NCBI GenBank assembly: GCA_947175205.1
Contig: CAMWLS010000020.1
Location: forward strand, 1 to 41,114
Direction of reading: 5' to 3'
Origin: an uncultured Porphyromonadaceae bacterium
GTDB lineage: Bacteria > Bacteroidota > Bacteroidia > Bacteroidales > Muribaculaceae
DNA length: 41,114 bases
Shown: piece by piece, positions 7,474-15,492 of the stretch
How the letters are laid out: each line of letters begins with the position of its first letter
How positions within the stretch are numbered: position 1 is the first letter of the stretch
Program-made: the position numbers and the translations under genes
Notes under the pieces: generated by a model
Databases searched by the model: none
Told to the model about the DNA's origin: nothing
Seen by the model: the letters and a program-made list of their open reading frames with translations, nothing else

Positions 7474-8122
7474 AGTTCCTAAGATTCCAGAAATGGCAGC
7501 CACATCCATGTCCGACAATGATGAATTGCTGTCTTTACGTGCGCAGGTTGCGCAGCTGCGTCAACGGCTTCAGCAGTCAGAAATAGTAACTGACAAGATT
7601 ATGAGGCAGGTTATGAGAGGCAAGAGTTCATGGCTTGGAGCCCTTGTCACATCTGAATTCATTGTATTACCTCTCCTGACTTTAGCTTTTATTTCATTCC
7701 TGAGTGCCATAAACGCATCTATACTCCCTGCCATAGTTTTCACAATATTAGCGGGTGTCAGCGCGTGGATGGACTGTTATACCCTCAATATTACAAAAAA
7801 GAGTATATATACGATGCCCTTATTGCAATTGAGAGAGTTTTTAATTAAGCAGAAGAAGCAACGTATTATACAGCTTATAGTGGAAGCCCCTCTGACCATA
7901 GCGTGGCTCTTATGGTTTGGTTATACAATTTTTGCCGCCCAGGCTGCAGATCCTGAACTAAAGCTGATACTCAATATTGGCTTTTGGGTAGGTCTTGCAA
8001 TAGGAATTCCCATCTCAATCATTGTTATAACAATCATCTATTACAAAGCACAGAAGACAAACAATGAACTTATAGAACGGATTGATGAACGTCAGTCTGA
8101 ATACCTACATAACATAAAGTGA
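7463..8122 (+). CDS. Four-helix membrane protein with cytoplasmic coiled coil, candidate regulator of the sigma factor
   Basis: A 219-residue protein I cannot assign to a named family. A heptad-rich segment (about residues 19-52, ELLSLRAQVAQLRQRLQQSE) is followed by four likely membrane helices (about 60-80, 84-104, 137-159 and 168-194) and a charged C-terminal tail. The gene overlaps the sigma gene by 11 bases, strongly suggesting coupled synthesis. ECF sigma factors are usually encoded with a membrane-bound antagonist, so an anti-sigma role is inferred, with the N-terminal coiled coil as the likely sigma-binding part. It lacks the zinc-binding anti-sigma motif (HxxxCxxC) and a FecR domain. 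It could instead be a target or sensor. A strong hairpin terminator follows immediately. Confidence 0.8.
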   Translation: MKTEVPKIPEMAATSMSDNDELLSLRAQVAQLRQRLQQSEIVTDKIMRQVMRGKSSWLGALVTSEFIVLPLLTLAFISFLSAINASILPAIVFTILAGVSAWMDCYTLNITKKSIYTMPLLQLREFLIKQKKQRIIQLIVEAPLTIAWLLWFGYTIFAAQAADPELKLILNIGFWVGLAIGIPISIIVITIIYYKAQKTNNELIERIDERQSEYLHNIK

Positions 8123-8126
8123 AAAT

Positions 8127-8166
8127 ACAAGGGCCGCAGCGTAAAACTTTATGCCGCGGCCCTTGT
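8127..8166. terminator. Bidirectional terminator between convergent genes
   Basis: ACAAGGGCCGC (8127-8137) pairs perfectly with GCGGCCCTTGT (8156-8166), an 11-bp stem with an 18-base loop that can partly pair further. It lies between the four-helix protein gene and the convergent DUF4293 gene. The minus-strand side is followed by TATTTTC. The T tract on the plus side is poor. Confidence 0.75.
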
Positions 8167-8182
8167 AATAACAAAATATCTA

Positions 8183-8590
8183 TCAGCGCATGCGGTTAAA
8201 TGATTTAAGAAGGTTGTGATCTTTTGAAATACCGCGGTAAGCCATAAGCGCGCATATCAGTGCAAATGCCAGTAGCAGAACGCCTCCGCCCCAATAGAGT
8301 TCAGCTCCTTGCATGTGAGAATATACAAGGAAGATGGTTGCGGTCAGTGAGCATGCTATAAGGACCAAACTCAGGAGAGCTACAGTTTTCTGCTGTTTAA
8401 GATTCTTAAACATGAATATTGCTATAAGCAGCAATGCCGCAATGACAATATTCAGAATCATCAGCCCGGGAATCTCAGACATTACATGTCTTGTCCCTGA
8501 TTCAACTTCTGTAGCAAAAGGTGTGAAGCAGAATATGACCATCAGCACTGCTCCAATAAAAAGATAGAGGGATTGAATACGTTGTATCAT
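8183..8590 (-). CDS. DUF4293 family membrane protein
   Basis: A small integral membrane protein of 135 residues with four hydrophobic helices (about 8-24, 43-60, 70-90 and 100-117) and a basic C-terminal tail. The N-terminus MIQRIQSLYLFIGAVL is characteristic of the DUF4293 family as I recall it from Bacteroidetes. The function is unknown. It is the last gene of a four-gene minus-strand operon, 11 bases after the TPR gene. Nothing in it suggests catalysis; there are no conserved paired cysteines or histidines. Confidence 0.8.
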   Translation of the reverse strand: MIQRIQSLYLFIGAVLMVIFCFTPFATEVESGTRHVMSEIPGLMILNIVIAALLLIAIFMFKNLKQQKTVALLSLVLIACSLTATIFLVYSHMQGAELYWGGGVLLLAFALICALMAYRGISKDHNLLKSFNRMR

Positions 8591-8601
8591 TGTTAAGGCG
8601 A

Positions 8602-10818
8602 TTATAAATTATGTTCACGGTGATATCGGAGGGCGTCTATGACAAGATGCATGTTTTCAGTCTTGACACCTGCCATTGACAGATAATTCATGTCTTTTGT
8701 AATTCCACGGATAACGCTTTCCAGTCCGTCCGGGTCAGCATCAGCAGAGAGACTGTACAGGTTTAAAGCTTCTCTTACGTGCCCCTGTGCAAGCGCTACA
8801 TGACCCAGATTAAGGTAATCCACTGCCATGGGATTGTCTTTAACTATGCGTGTATAGTATGCGTATGAGTTCTCAAAATCACGGCATAAAAGGAGTGTCC
8901 AGGCTAAAGCACGCCATATGTCAGGCTGATTCTCTCTGAGGTAATCAGCTTTAAAGAAACGTTCCTTAGCTTTCTCAGGCTGACGGTTTTCCAGGAGCAT
9001 ATATCCAAGACGCATGGCCACAGAAATGTCATCCGGAATAATTTTCTCAAGGCGTTCCATACGTTCAAGGGCCATGGACAAGTTCCCGGTTTTATGCAGG
9101 CAGTGAGCCAGTCGGCGAAGTGTCCATACAGAATTTTCATCCATAAGCTCCGCTTGCTGATAGTATTTTATGGCCTCATCCGTGTGGCCTGTGCGCTCAG
9201 CGCAGTAACCCATTTTCTGAAAGCGTGAGGCAGATGGTTCAACAAAGAGTTCAAGGCGTTTGAACACCGCCAGGGCGTCATCATAGCACTTCTGTGTAAA
9301 GAAGAACTCAGCAACCATACTTAACGTGTCAGCCTCCGTGAAATCAGGGTCAAGAATGGGAATACCAACAAGGTTTATAGCGGCAGCAAAAGGATTAAAG
9401 AACTCTGCTTTTCTGCGGAACAGCATATAAAACCGGTAAAGATTCTGAACATAGCTATTAATATTAACCCGTATGCCACGTGAATCTTTCAGCTCTTTTA
9501 TCTGTTCAGAAAGAGCTTCCATCTGCTGTTGCAGCTGCATGCGTATGAGCTGTTTCTGATTTTCAGGAATAAGATTAAACTGGAGTGCCATTGAAAATCT
9601 ATCACTGTCACACATCCCGGGACCCTGAGCCAGGAGTTCTGAAAGTTTGGCGTTATCTTCAAGTTCTAATAAAGCGGGGTCAAAAGGCATGAACCAGTTG
9701 CTTACTTTGTGAAAGAACGGGAACGACTTCAGACGGCTGAACGGAGCCATATAGACATCCGTACCCTCCATGTGGAGTTCGTTTAATTCTTTTAGACGAT
9801 CTTTTAATCCGCTGTCCCTCATGAGTTCTTCCCATTCAGGATTTTCTGCCATCTCAAGGGGGTCAGATGAGCCGGGATTCCCTATTTTGTCCATCATATC
9901 ACCCCCTAATTTAATCATTTCGGGGATGATATCATTACTGAAACTATCACTTATCTCACGTGTCCGCCGAGTGCGTATCAGTTCCATGAATGTTGTGGTA
10001 AGCTCTTTTCTCCATAAAGGAAGGTCCCGCATGTTTTCCAGCGCCACCTCAACCTGTTCAGGATGAATTCTTCTCTTGTAACGGTAGAATGCCAGTAGTA
10101 ACCCCGTAATAGCGCGTGCGCGGCAGTCAAGGGCTTCTGAACTTTCTTTATCATGAATAGCGAAATGGGTGTAAATAGTGGCAAGGAGTGTGAATCTGAC
10201 AGCCTCATAACATTCCATAAGTCCTAAGGTGATGCCACTTATGGCCAGAAGCTTTACTCTTACAGGTACCTTGGAGTCCATCAGCTTTTGCACGGCCTGG
10301 AAATCATCCTCTGAGATAGGATTTACGGCCCAAAGGAGATTAAAGATTTCGTATTCAGCGTCTTCAACATCTTTCTTTTCGTTGCGGGAAAGGGGTGCAT
10401 AACCCTCAGCAGTGCCTACCCGTTGACGCACAACATAATCCTCTCCTAACGATATGTAAGCTCTTATGACAGAAGCTACTGAGACCTCAGGGCGCAGACT
10501 GTTCGCCCTGACAGTATTATAGTACAGGGTAGGCTCATCAACACTTAATCTGCGTCTCACCACTACATCAAGTAGCGTTCTGGCCCGCATGATTAATTCT
10601 GAATACAGACGGTCTCGCTGTGGGTCAGCCGCTCCGTCAGCCATATATGTAAGAAGACGGATATAATTATCTTCAAGTTCCTTAATGCAGTCCAGGCTTT
10701 TATAGTCAGAATTCTGGGCTGCCATTGTTGAAAGCTCTGACAGGGCCATGTGGAGCTGCTTTTTATTCAGTGCTTCCTTAATGCGGTTGGAAGCTTGTAT
10801 AAGTTGAGTCTTGTTCAT
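8602..10818 (-). CDS. Large TPR-repeat protein, cytoplasmic
   Basis: A 738-residue protein without signal peptide or membrane helix. The first 450 or so residues are helical and unassigned; the C-terminal 230 residues contain about five to six tetratricopeptide repeats (for example AIKYYQQAELMDENSVWTLRRLA and AKERFFKADYLRENQPDIWRALAW). TPRs bind partner proteins, so a scaffold or adaptor role is likely. I chose the ATG at 10818 (MNKTQLIQASNRIKEAL) over an in-frame ATG at 10854, because the upstream one would overlap the preceding gene by 26 bases, while the chosen one leaves a 10-base gap like the other junctions in this operon. The function is unknown. Confidence 0.85.
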   Translation of the reverse strand: MNKTQLIQASNRIKEALNKKQLHMALSELSTMAAQNSDYKSLDCIKELEDNYIRLLTYMADGAADPQRDRLYSELIMRARTLLDVVVRRRLSVDEPTLYYNTVRANSLRPEVSVASVIRAYISLGEDYVVRQRVGTAEGYAPLSRNEKKDVEDAEYEIFNLLWAVNPISEDDFQAVQKLMDSKVPVRVKLLAISGITLGLMECYEAVRFTLLATIYTHFAIHDKESSEALDCRARAITGLLLAFYRYKRRIHPEQVEVALENMRDLPLWRKELTTTFMELIRTRRTREISDSFSNDIIPEMIKLGGDMMDKIGNPGSSDPLEMAENPEWEELMRDSGLKDRLKELNELHMEGTDVYMAPFSRLKSFPFFHKVSNWFMPFDPALLELEDNAKLSELLAQGPGMCDSDRFSMALQFNLIPENQKQLIRMQLQQQMEALSEQIKELKDSRGIRVNINSYVQNLYRFYMLFRRKAEFFNPFAAAINLVGIPILDPDFTEADTLSMVAEFFFTQKCYDDALAVFKRLELFVEPSASRFQKMGYCAERTGHTDEAIKYYQQAELMDENSVWTLRRLAHCLHKTGNLSMALERMERLEKIIPDDISVAMRLGYMLLENRQPEKAKERFFKADYLRENQPDIWRALAWTLLLCRDFENSYAYYTRIVKDNPMAVDYLNLGHVALAQGHVREALNLYSLSADADPDGLESVIRGITKDMNYLSMAGVKTENMHLVIDALRYHREHNL

Positions 10819-10828
10819 ATCTGAAGGC

Positions 10829-11374
10829 TTAGCAATTTTTATGCCAACTATCAATAATTTCCATTAATTCCTTGTGCTCAGCATCCTTCCAGATATTAAA
10901 AGGAATATCAATAAAACACGTCCGGCTGTCACGGTATTTTATTCTGAGGAACTTTCCCATGTCTGTAACTTCCTCAATATCCTCCACCATTATGGTCTTG
11001 GGCTTAGGTGCTTTGACTGTTACTGTCTGATACTCCTCAGAGTCAGTGCTAATTTTCTCATATTTCTCCTTATTTAGAAAGGTTATCACTATTTTATGGT
11101 GGGTAATTTCCAAGATACGTGGAAAATAACAGGATATTCCTTCCTTAGAGAGTCCGTCAGTAAAGAAGGCCCAGGCCATTAACATGGGAAGTATTATCAA
11201 CAGAATCATCAGAGCCACAATAATCCAGCGGACATCTGAATAACAGTAAGCCAGCACAGCTGCACAGGCAAGCGGCAGCAGCCAAATATACCATAAACGC
11301 ATCAGCCGCCTCATTACCATGGTGCGGATGAACTTTCCGGCAGAAACGGTAAACGGGCGGCTGATGAGTGTCAT
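10829..11374 (-). CDS. Two-helix membrane protein of unknown function
   Basis: A 181-residue protein with a basic N-terminus (IRTMVMRRLMRLW), two close membrane helices (about residues 27-45 and 49-70), and a hydrophilic C-terminal domain of about 110 residues. That domain is predicted to be beta-rich and contains VEDIEEVTDMGKFLRIKYRD and FIDIPFNIW. The architecture is reminiscent of YcxB-like or bacterial-PH-like proteins, but I cannot confirm this. It lies 10 bases after the peptidase gene and 10 bases before the TPR gene, so it is very likely in the same operon and may anchor the TPR protein at the membrane; that is inference. Confidence 0.75.
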   Translation of the reverse strand: MTLISRPFTVSAGKFIRTMVMRRLMRLWYIWLLPLACAAVLAYCYSDVRWIIVALMILLIILPMLMAWAFFTDGLSKEGISCYFPRILEITHHKIVITFLNKEKYEKISTDSEEYQTVTVKAPKPKTIMVEDIEEVTDMGKFLRIKYRDSRTCFIDIPFNIWKDAEHKELMEIIDSWHKNC

Positions 11375-11384
11375 TTCTGTTGGG

Positions 11385-13508
11385 TTATTCCTTTATGCCA
11401 TCACGCTTCAGGAGGGCGTCAATTGAGGGATCTGCGCCACGGAAACGCTTGTATAGTATGGCGGGGTCCTCTGTACCTCCACGGGTTAGGATGTTTTTAC
11501 GGAAACTGTCTGCGGTATTACGGTTAAAGATACCGTCTTCCTTAAACTTGGCAAAAGCATCAGCATCCAGAACCTCAGCCCATTTGTAGCTGTAATAACC
11601 GGCAGCGTAGCCTCCGGAGAATATGTGGCTGAACTGGGGTGAGGTAAGTGAACCTTCAACAGGAGCAAACACGTTTACTGCAGCGGTGGCATCCTGCTCA
11701 AATTTAGTCACGTCAAGAACGGGAGCAGTAATGGTGTGCCAGGCCATATCAAGATAGCCAAACATGAGCTGGCGCAGGCATGCGTAAGCAGCTCCAAAAC
11801 GGGCTGAGCGTACAAGACCGTCAACAAGCTCCTGAGGAATGGGCTCTCCTGTCTGGTAATGACGTGCAAAGCCATCCAGGAATTCACGTTCTGTCAGATA
11901 ATTTTCATTGAACTGTGAGGGTAGTTCCACGAAATCTCTGTAAACGGCGGTACCGGACAGTGAGCTGTACTTGGTGTCAGCAAGAAGTCCGTGCAGTGAA
12001 TGTCCAAATTCGTGCAGGAAGGTCTCCACCTCATCCGGAGTCAGGAGAGAAGGCTTGTCAGCAGTGGGTTTGGTGAAGTTCATTACTATGGTTACCACGG
12101 GGCGGCTGTTGACACCGTCTTCAGTAATAAACTGATCCTTGAAAGAAGTCATCCATGCACCGGGACGCTTGCTTTCCCGGGGGAAGAAGTCTGTGTAAAT
12201 TACACCCACAAACTTGCCATCTTCATCAGTAACGTCATAAGCCTTTACGTCAGGATGATAAACCTGGATGTCAGGATTCTCCTTGAACTGCAGGCCGTAA
12301 AGTTTTGTGGCCAGGCCAAATACACCGTTAACAGTGTTGGACAGCTCAAAATATGGGCGCAGAGCCTCTTCATCAAAGGCGTATTTTTCTGATTTAAGTT
12401 TATTACTGTAATATGAGTAGTCCCAGGGCTTCAGTTCCATGTTAAGGCCTTCAAGGGCTGAGGCATATTCAGTAAGTTCTTTCATCTCAGCCTGTGCAGA
12501 GGGACTGTATGCCTCTTTTAGTTGATCCAGAAGCTTATAAACTGCCTGAGGATTTTTAGCCATAGTGGTCTTGAGATTCTGTTCAGCGTAAGTGCTGCTT
12601 CCAAGCAGATTAGCTATCTGACGGCGGACATCAGCAATTCGGGCCAGAATCTCCATGTTGCTGTATTCACCCTTGGTATTACGGGAAGTGTACAGTTTAT
12701 AGAATTTCTCACGCACACTGCGGTCAGCTGCATTTTTCATGACAGCCACATAGGTGGGCATTGCCAGCGTAAAGAGATACTCTCCTGAGCGATTCTCTGC
12801 CACAGCTGCTTCAGCCGCCGCAGTTATCACATCCTCGGGGAGGCCGTTAAGTTCCTCTTTTTTGAGCCAGATTTTGTAAGTGTTGAGTTCTCGGAGTACG
12901 TTCTGACCGAATTTAGTTGTAAGTTCTGATAATTCTGCAGAAAGTTTCTTATACTCATCACGGGCAGAACCTTCCAGGGTGGCGCCGCTCAGGGCAAAAG
13001 AGTCATAAGTTTTCTGGAGCAGACGGGCATCCTCAGTGTCCAGATTATATAACTCACGGTTATCATAAACCTGCTTTATGCGCTGCCACAAAGCTTCATT
13101 GAGAATAATGGAGGTGGAGTAATCACTGAGCTTCTGAGAAACGGATATGGACAGTTCCATCATCTTATCATCAGCGTTGGCGGAGAGCAGGGGGTAAAAC
13201 ACGTTGAGGGCACGGTTTAAATCTTCACCTACACGTTCAAGGGCAACTATGGTATTGTCAAAGTCAGGCATTGAGCGCTGCATGGTTATTGCTCTGATTT
13301 CCTGCTGAGCCTTTTCAATACCCAGATCAATGGCTTCCTCAAAGTCTTTTACGGTAATGTCGTTAAAAGGAGGAGTCTGATGGGGAGTCTTAAACTCCGT
13401 TATGAGCGGATTTACGTGATTGTCAGTAGCTGCTGCAATTGAAGTTGTATTCTGAGACATAGCAGAAAGAGATGCAAAAGTTAATGCGGATAATAAAATT
13501 TTTCTCAT
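11385..13508 (-). CDS. dcp: M3 family peptidyl-dipeptidase, exported
   Basis: A zinc metallopeptidase of 707 residues in the thimet oligopeptidase / Dcp family. The catalytic HEFGH motif is at residues 499-503, with the downstream family segment AVYRDFVELPSQFNENYL. A signal peptide (MRKILLSALTFASLSAMS, cleavage near QN) sends it to the periplasm, where it would trim dipeptides from peptides. Escherichia coli Dcp is largely cytoplasmic and about 680 residues long, so the exported form is a lineage difference. A -7 promoter box lies upstream and the gene appears to head a four-gene operon. Distinguishing Dcp from oligopeptidase A (PrlC) by sequence alone is not certain. Confidence 0.92.
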   Translation of the reverse strand: MRKILLSALTFASLSAMSQNTTSIAAATDNHVNPLITEFKTPHQTPPFNDITVKDFEEAIDLGIEKAQQEIRAITMQRSMPDFDNTIVALERVGEDLNRALNVFYPLLSANADDKMMELSISVSQKLSDYSTSIILNEALWQRIKQVYDNRELYNLDTEDARLLQKTYDSFALSGATLEGSARDEYKKLSAELSELTTKFGQNVLRELNTYKIWLKKEELNGLPEDVITAAAEAAVAENRSGEYLFTLAMPTYVAVMKNAADRSVREKFYKLYTSRNTKGEYSNMEILARIADVRRQIANLLGSSTYAEQNLKTTMAKNPQAVYKLLDQLKEAYSPSAQAEMKELTEYASALEGLNMELKPWDYSYYSNKLKSEKYAFDEEALRPYFELSNTVNGVFGLATKLYGLQFKENPDIQVYHPDVKAYDVTDEDGKFVGVIYTDFFPRESKRPGAWMTSFKDQFITEDGVNSRPVVTIVMNFTKPTADKPSLLTPDEVETFLHEFGHSLHGLLADTKYSSLSGTAVYRDFVELPSQFNENYLTEREFLDGFARHYQTGEPIPQELVDGLVRSARFGAAYACLRQLMFGYLDMAWHTITAPVLDVTKFEQDATAAVNVFAPVEGSLTSPQFSHIFSGGYAAGYYSYKWAEVLDADAFAKFKEDGIFNRNTADSFRKNILTRGGTEDPAILYKRFRGADPSIDALLKRDGIKE

Positions 13509-13537
13509 ATAACAAGTAGCTATAAGGTGTTAATATG

Positions 13538-13545
13538 CAAAGATA
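13538..13545 (-). promoter_or_regulatory. -7 promoter element for the dcp operon
   Basis: On the minus strand TATCTTTG fits TAnnTTTG and would give a leader of about 26 bases before the dcp start. No clear TTTG is seen at the -33 position. Confidence 0.5.
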
Positions 13546-13626
13546 TTATTTTTCCCGTTCAGAGCATATTAATTTAAATTAAAAAAAGAAAATGACATGT
13601 GCGTAGGGATATTTTGGGAGTTATTT

Positions 13627-13657
13627 TTTGCAGTGTGCAGGGTAATAATTATTTTTG
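13627..13657 (+). promoter_or_regulatory. Promoter of the fur-like / purA / DUF1015 cluster
   Basis: TTTG (13627-13630), 19 bases, then TATTTTTG (13650-13657): a full match to the Bacteroidetes consensus. The predicted transcription start is near 13661, which rules against the in-frame GTG at 13599 as the start of the Fur-like gene and leaves about four bases of leader before the ATG at 13665. Confidence 0.7.
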
Positions 13658-13664
13658 TCAGGAA

Positions 13665-14162
13665 ATGTCAGATACGCCGTCTACATCACTCCACACCCTC
13701 CAGGGGATAGAAAAAATGGAAAAGGCCTTGCGCAGTAATGGATATAATGTTACCCATGAGCGCCGGGTTATCATGACTTATCTCTGTGGCAGGGCAGGTA
13801 AGGTGGTGTCTGTACGCCAGGCAGTGGCAGAACTTGCACAACTGCAGTCAGGTATCACGGAGCCTACGGTTTATAACACCATTCGCCTGTTTGAAACTTT
13901 GGGCCTGTTGATGACCTGTGAGGACGCTAAAGGAAGAAAGGCATTTACCGTATCAGAGGATACGCGGGACAGGATTTTTCTTGTATGTGAGAATTGCGGA
14001 AGTGTCCGTGTGAAAGCTAATGAGGAGGTGGACCGTTTCCTAAGGCGAAGCTCTTTTGGAGCATTCTCTTCTCAGTGGTATAGCCTGCGCATTATGGGTC
14101 TATGTGCCGGATGCCGGCGGAAATTATCACGTGCAGGAAAAAGAAATAGCTCTAAGAAATGA
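13665..14162 (+). CDS. Fur-family transcriptional regulator lacking the regulatory metal site
   Basis: A 165-residue winged-helix regulator. The recognition helix is TEPTVYNTIRLFETLGL (about 66-81). The structural zinc site is intact as C108xxC111 and C147xxC150. The histidines that form the iron- or manganese-sensing site in Fur proteins (an HHHDH-type run just before the first CxxC and a later His before the second) are replaced: the segment reads TRDRIFLVC and WYSLRIMGLC. The only histidines are H10 and H31, near the N-terminus. The promoter position supports the ATG at 13665; ATG at 13716 (MEKALRSNGYNVT) is also possible. It precedes purA by 25 bases and is probably co-transcribed with it. 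The ligand and targets are unknown. Confidence 0.85.
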   Translation: MSDTPSTSLHTLQGIEKMEKALRSNGYNVTHERRVIMTYLCGRAGKVVSVRQAVAELAQLQSGITEPTVYNTIRLFETLGLLMTCEDAKGRKAFTVSEDTRDRIFLVCENCGSVRVKANEEVDRFLRRSSFGAFSSQWYSLRIMGLCAGCRRKLSRAGKRNSSKK

Positions 14163-14187
14163 ATTTTAAACCAACATTATAAAACTG

Positions 14188-15471
14188 ATGAAAGTAGACG
14201 TATTGCTCGGCCTCCAGTGGGGCGATGAAGGAAAAGGTAAGGTTGTGGATGTGTTGACACCGTGTTATGACGTGGTGGCACGCTTTCAGGGCGGTCCCAA
14301 TGCCGGACACACACTGGAGTTTGAAGGGAAGAAATACGTGCTTCGCTCTATACCTTCAGGTATTTTCCAGAGCGGACAGGTTAATATTATAGGTAACGGA
14401 GTAGTTCTTGATCCCATTCTGTTTGCTCAGGAGGCCAGGGCTCTGGAAGAGTCCGGAGTGGATTTACACAAGGTGCTCAAGATAAGTAAGAAAGCACATC
14501 TGATTTTACCCACTCACAGACTGCTGGATGCTGCTAATGAGAAATCAAAGGGCGCATCCAAAATAGGCACCACCGGTAAGGGTATAGGTCCTACTTATAC
14601 AGACAAAATCTCACGTAACGGTTTACGCGTGGGAGATACGCTTGCCAATTTGGATGAGAGATATGCCGCTGCCCGTGACCGTCACCTTGGCATGCTTAAA
14701 GCCATTGACGCTACGGCTGACATGGAAGCACTTGCGGCTCTTGAAAAAGAGTGGTTTGAGGCTGTGGAATATCTCAAAGGCTTTGACCTCATAGATAGCG
14801 AGCACTATATTAATCATGCCCTGGCTGAAGGGAAATCAGTGTTATGTGAAGGTGCCCAGGGCACCATGCTTGACGTGGACTTTGGCTCATATCCCTTTGT
14901 GACTTCAAGCAACACCATCTGTGCCGGAGCTTGTACCGGTTTAGGTGTAGCGCCTAATAAGATAGGCCATGTTTTTGGTATTTTCAAGGCTTACTGTACC
15001 CGTGTAGGCAGCGGACCTTTCCCTACGGAACTCTTTGATGAGACCGGCGCCACTATCCGTAATCTGGGGCACGAATATGGCGCTGTAACCGGGCGTGAGC
15101 GTCGCTGCGGCTGGGTGGACCTGGTAGCACTCCGTTACGCCATAATGCTTAATGGCGTTACAGAGCTTATTATGATGAAGAGTGATGTCCTTGACGGATT
15201 CAAGGAAATAAAGGCATGTGTGGCTTACAAGATAAACGGGGAAGAAGTAAGGGACTTCCCTTATGATATTGACTCAGTAGAAATTGAGCCGGTTTATGTA
15301 ACCCTCCCCGGGTGGGAAACAGACATGACTTCCATGAAGTCAGAAAATGAGTTCCCGGAGAACTTCAAGGCTTACATACGTTTCCTTGAGCAGGAACTTC
15401 AGGTGCCGATAGCCATTGTTTCAATAGGCCCGGACCGTGAACAGACCATAGTTCGTAAACAAATAAAATAA
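14188..15471 (+). CDS. purA: Adenylosuccinate synthetase
   Basis: This enzyme catalyses the GTP-dependent joining of IMP and aspartate, the first committed step to AMP. The 427 residues are the normal length. Visible signatures: the GTP loop QWGDEGKGKVVDVL at the N-terminus, GGPNAGHT, GTTGKGIGPTYTDK (IMP binding), CEGAQGTMLDVDFGSYPFVTSS, and VTGRERRCGWVDLVALRYA. No domain is missing. It sits between a Fur-family regulator and a DUF1015 gene (21-base gap), and has no other purine gene next to it in this window. Confidence 0.98.
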   Translation: MKVDVLLGLQWGDEGKGKVVDVLTPCYDVVARFQGGPNAGHTLEFEGKKYVLRSIPSGIFQSGQVNIIGNGVVLDPILFAQEARALEESGVDLHKVLKISKKAHLILPTHRLLDAANEKSKGASKIGTTGKGIGPTYTDKISRNGLRVGDTLANLDERYAAARDRHLGMLKAIDATADMEALAALEKEWFEAVEYLKGFDLIDSEHYINHALAEGKSVLCEGAQGTMLDVDFGSYPFVTSSNTICAGACTGLGVAPNKIGHVFGIFKAYCTRVGSGPFPTELFDETGATIRNLGHEYGAVTGRERRCGWVDLVALRYAIMLNGVTELIMMKSDVLDGFKEIKACVAYKINGEEVRDFPYDIDSVEIEPVYVTLPGWETDMTSMKSENEFPENFKAYIRFLEQELQVPIAIVSIGPDREQTIVRKQIK

Positions 15472-15492
15472 CTCTCTCTAAACTTTACAATC

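Noticed and set aside
13599-13664. In-frame GTG start adding 22 residues to the Fur-like protein
   Set aside because: A full consensus promoter lies inside this segment, so it should be upstream of the mRNA start.
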